The translations under genes and the position numbers were made by a program. A stretch of DNA of 64,000 nt. It comes from JAGLQA01 sp023135565 (GTDB lineage: Bacteria > Acidobacteriota > Aminicenantia > UBA2199). The notes under the pieces are model-generated. The model saw only the letters and a program-made list of their open reading frames with translations, was not told where the DNA came from and made no database searches. Shown here in pieces: positions 62,173 to 64,000 of this stretch (the stretch's first letter is position 1; every line of letters begins with the position of its first letter). The stretch lies in the NCBI GenBank assembly GCA_030639305.1, contig DAOWCY010000010.1:1-64000 (forward strand), read 5' to 3'.

Positions 62173-64000
62173 TCAAGGTTTTTCAACAGATTCCTGTGGA
62201 GATTTGCCCTCCGCCGCCTGGAAAGCGGAAGGAGTCAGGTGGTACTTCTCCCGGAAACATTTGGCAAAATATTGAGACGTTGAGAAACCCACCTTCATAG
62301 CCACTTCCGTGACATTCCCGAATTTGTCTCTCAGTAATTGCGTTCCCCGCTCCAATCGATAGGACTGGATAAATTGCTTGGGCGATTCCCCGGTTATGGC
62401 TTTTATCTTTTTGAAAAGGGTAGACCGTCCCATGTACAATTTGTCGCTCAATTCATCTACACCGAAATCGGCATCATCTAAATTTTTTTCTATGATGGCC
62501 TGGAAATCTTTCAAAAATTCATCGTCCATGGAAGAAACCGGGATTTCAGAAGGCAGCAGCATCTTCTCACGCTGGATTTTTAATTGCAGTTGGCGGCGCA
62601 ATTCGATGAGGTTCTCGATGCGGGCCAACAGGATGTCGGCATTAAAGGGCTTGGTGACATAATCGTCCGCCCCGGTTTTTAATCCCTTGATGGTATCCTC
62701 CTCCAATGCTTTGGCTGTTAACAGTATTATCGGTATGTGACTGGTTTCCCTATCTTTCTTTAATTCCCGGCACAGCTCATAACCATCCATTTCGGGCATC
62801 ATAATGTCGCTGACGATCAGGTCCGGGATAATCTCTTTGGCTTTCGCTATTCCTTGTTTTCCATCGGTGGCTTCTTCGACGGTATAATAAGGTTCCAGGG
62901 TGTCACGAATGTGCAGCCGCATGTCGGAATGATCTTCCACGATCAACACTACATTTTTTTCCTCTCCTTCGGGTTTACCCGTTGGCTCCGGGACTGCTTC
63001 GATTATTTCGCTTTTTTCATCTTCTACGTCCATCCCTGCTTCGTCGTTGTCTCCCGGAACTGTTAAGCCTTCAAAATCGCCGCGTCTTTCAAGACCGGTG
63101 ACTTCAGCAGCAGATGCGGCGATTTCATCTTCCCGAAGGTGCTGCATGCCTAAAGGAAGTTGAATAACGAACTCGGTTCCTTTCCCTTCCTGGCTGTGCA
63201 CATCTATTTTGCCATGATGCAGCAGGACCACCTCTTTGGTTAATGCCAGGCCGATGCCGGTGCCTTTTAGGGAATTCTTCTTGAAACTTTTGGCCTGGTA
63301 AAAACGGTCGAAGATATTGGGCAAATACTCTTTGGGAATCCCGATGCCTGTGTCGCGCACCGATATGATAATAAAATCGTCCTCTTTTTGCGAGCTGCCC
63401 TGCCGGGTTTGCCGGGAAACAGAGAGTGTTATTTTACCGCCTTCGGGGGTAAATTTGACGGCGTTGATCAGGAGATTGTTGATTACTTGCGTCATCTTCT
63501 GGGCATCGAAATACAGCGATATCTCTTCTTCTTCATAAGAAAAATCCAGTGCTAATTTGTTTTTTTCGGCCAGTTCCTGGAAAGCTGCCGCCGCTTCTTT
63601 CAAAAAAGAGACGATATTTTGCCGGGAGGCCTGTAATTTCATGCTGCCGCTGTCGAAGCGCGACAGGTCCAACAATTGGTTGATCAGGGTAAGCAGGTGC
63701 CGCGAATTGCGCAGCATGAGAGCGAATTTCTTTTCCTGTCCCTTGTCACGGTTCCGGGAACGCATTTGCTCCAGCGGACTCATAATCAATGTTAAGGGAG
63801 TGCGGAATTCATGGGATATGTTGGTGAAAAACCTGGACTTGACTTTGTCCATCTCTTTGAGTTTCTCCGATTGGCCTTGTAATTTTTGGGTTTGTTCTTG
63901 CAATTGTCGATTTTTCTCTTTGATTTCCCCGGTGCGTTCTTTGATGATTTGCTCCAATCTGTATGCTTCCTTTTCCAATCTAACAGATCGCCTCCACTTG
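62173..64000 (-). CDS. Hybrid two-component regulator with AraC output (partial)
   Basis: The C-terminal part of a larger gene: the frame is open to the window edge, and the visible N-terminus (about WRRSVRLEKEAYRLEQIIKE) is the linker that usually follows a membrane helix in such hybrids. Visible domains, numbered from TTG at 63978: HisKA with His56 (NISHEFRTPL); a HATPase with NNLLINAVKFTPEGG, DTGIGIP and GTGIGLAL; a receiver with phospho-acceptor Asp in DLIVSDIMMPEMDGYE; and an AraC-type DNA-binding domain (LSDKLYMGRSTLFKKIK and VAMKVGFSTSQYFAKCFRE). All catalytic motifs are intact. Hybrid regulators of this type usually have a periplasmic sensor, beyond the window here. AraC domains bind paired direct repeats, making it the best candidate for the 21-bp repeats. 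Confidence 0.93.
   Translation of the reverse strand, partial: KWRRSVRLEKEAYRLEQIIKERTGEIKEKNRQLQEQTQKLQGQSEKLKEMDKVKSRFFTNISHEFRTPLTLIMSPLEQMRSRNRDKGQEKKFALMLRNSRHLLTLINQLLDLSRFDSGSMKLQASRQNIVSFLKEAAAAFQELAEKNKLALDFSYEEEEISLYFDAQKMTQVINNLLINAVKFTPEGGKITLSVSRQTRQGSSQKEDDFIIISVRDTGIGIPKEYLPNIFDRFYQAKSFKKNSLKGTGIGLALTKEVVLLHHGKIDVHSQEGKGTEFVIQLPLGMQHLREDEIAASAAEVTGLERRGDFEGLTVPGDNDEAGMDVEDEKSEIIEAVPEPTGKPEGEEKNVVLIVEDHSDMRLHIRDTLEPYYTVEEATDGKQGIAKAKEIIPDLIVSDIMMPEMDGYELCRELKKDRETSHIPIILLTAKALEEDTIKGLKTGADDYVTKPFNADILLARIENLIELRRQLQLKIQREKMLLPSEIPVSSMDDEFLKDFQAIIEKNLDDADFGVDELSDKLYMGRSTLFKKIKAITGESPKQFIQSYRLERGTQLLRDKFGNVTEVAMKVGFSTSQYFAKCFREKYHLTPSAFQAAEGKSPQESVEKP

Overview
The window is a gene-dense bacterial chromosome segment of moderate GC. 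It has no rRNA, tRNA, CRISPR array or intact transposase that I can see. A TonB-dependent receptor, Sec signal peptides and Shine-Dalgarno starts point to a Gram-negative (diderm) organism. The load of CHAT/caspase, STAND, TPR, WD40, TIR and SUMF1-like proteins fits large-genome, signalling-rich lineages such as Acidobacteriota/Aminicenantota, Myxococcota or Desulfobacterota. I lean to an Aminicenantes-like bacterium by general resemblance only; no marker gene is present to settle it.

Layout. (1) 118-9442, minus strand: a six-gene operon from a clear sigma70-type promoter at 9475-9504. In transcription order it has two CHAT-TIR membrane proteins, a CHAT-fascin-like protein, a small membrane protein, a TPR-membrane-metallophosphoesterase fusion and a polytopic membrane protein. 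(2) 9533-17180, minus: two long paralogous CHAT proteases, one carrying about 14 helical repeats, with a possible 29-codon ORF between them. (3) 17582-47176, plus: a long run of genes containing an Hsp70-like ATPase with zinc ribbon and Ig-like domains, a divergent second Hsp70-like protein, a membrane coiled-coil protein, two zinc-ribbon proteins (one with a probable beta-propeller), a vWA membrane protein, a small membrane protein, a 1401-residue tubulin/FtsZ-like protein with zinc ribbons, a trypsin-like protease, a DUF2135/YfaP-like protein, two SUMF1-like proteins, a TonB receptor, a protein with four TonB_C-like repeats, a CHAT-STAND-WD40 protein and an exported protein. (4) 47620-54064: an apparently leaderless XRE regulator, a 1441-residue CHAT-NACHT-histone-deacetylase fusion, and two tandem acetolactate decarboxylases (one exported, one cytosolic). 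A decayed copy of the regulator's 3' end follows. (5) 54683-58331: a DUF4177-like protein overlapping yidD, then a caspase-trypsin pair. (6) 58573-64000, minus: a CHAT-NTPase-TPR protein and the C-terminal part of a hybrid two-component regulator with an AraC output domain.

How it fits together. There are nine H/C-dyad protease domains (eight CHAT, one caspase), two trypsin-like proteases and two TIR domains, so the region reads as a conflict/signalling island. The strongest new signal is regulatory. Five promoters (17202-17263 minus, 17418-17479 plus, 54495-54555 plus, 55301-55361 plus, 62033-62093 minus) share one architecture: two direct repeats of GACTATTTT spaced exactly 21 bp, with the second repeat starting 34-35 bp upstream of a TATAAT box. 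This ties the Hsp70/tubulin/vWA operon, two CHAT genes, the caspase-trypsin pair and the DUF4177/YidD pair into one predicted regulon. AraC-family proteins classically bind 21-bp-spaced direct repeats next to -35, and the AraC-type hybrid regulator at the right end lies next to one of these sites, so it is the obvious candidate regulator.
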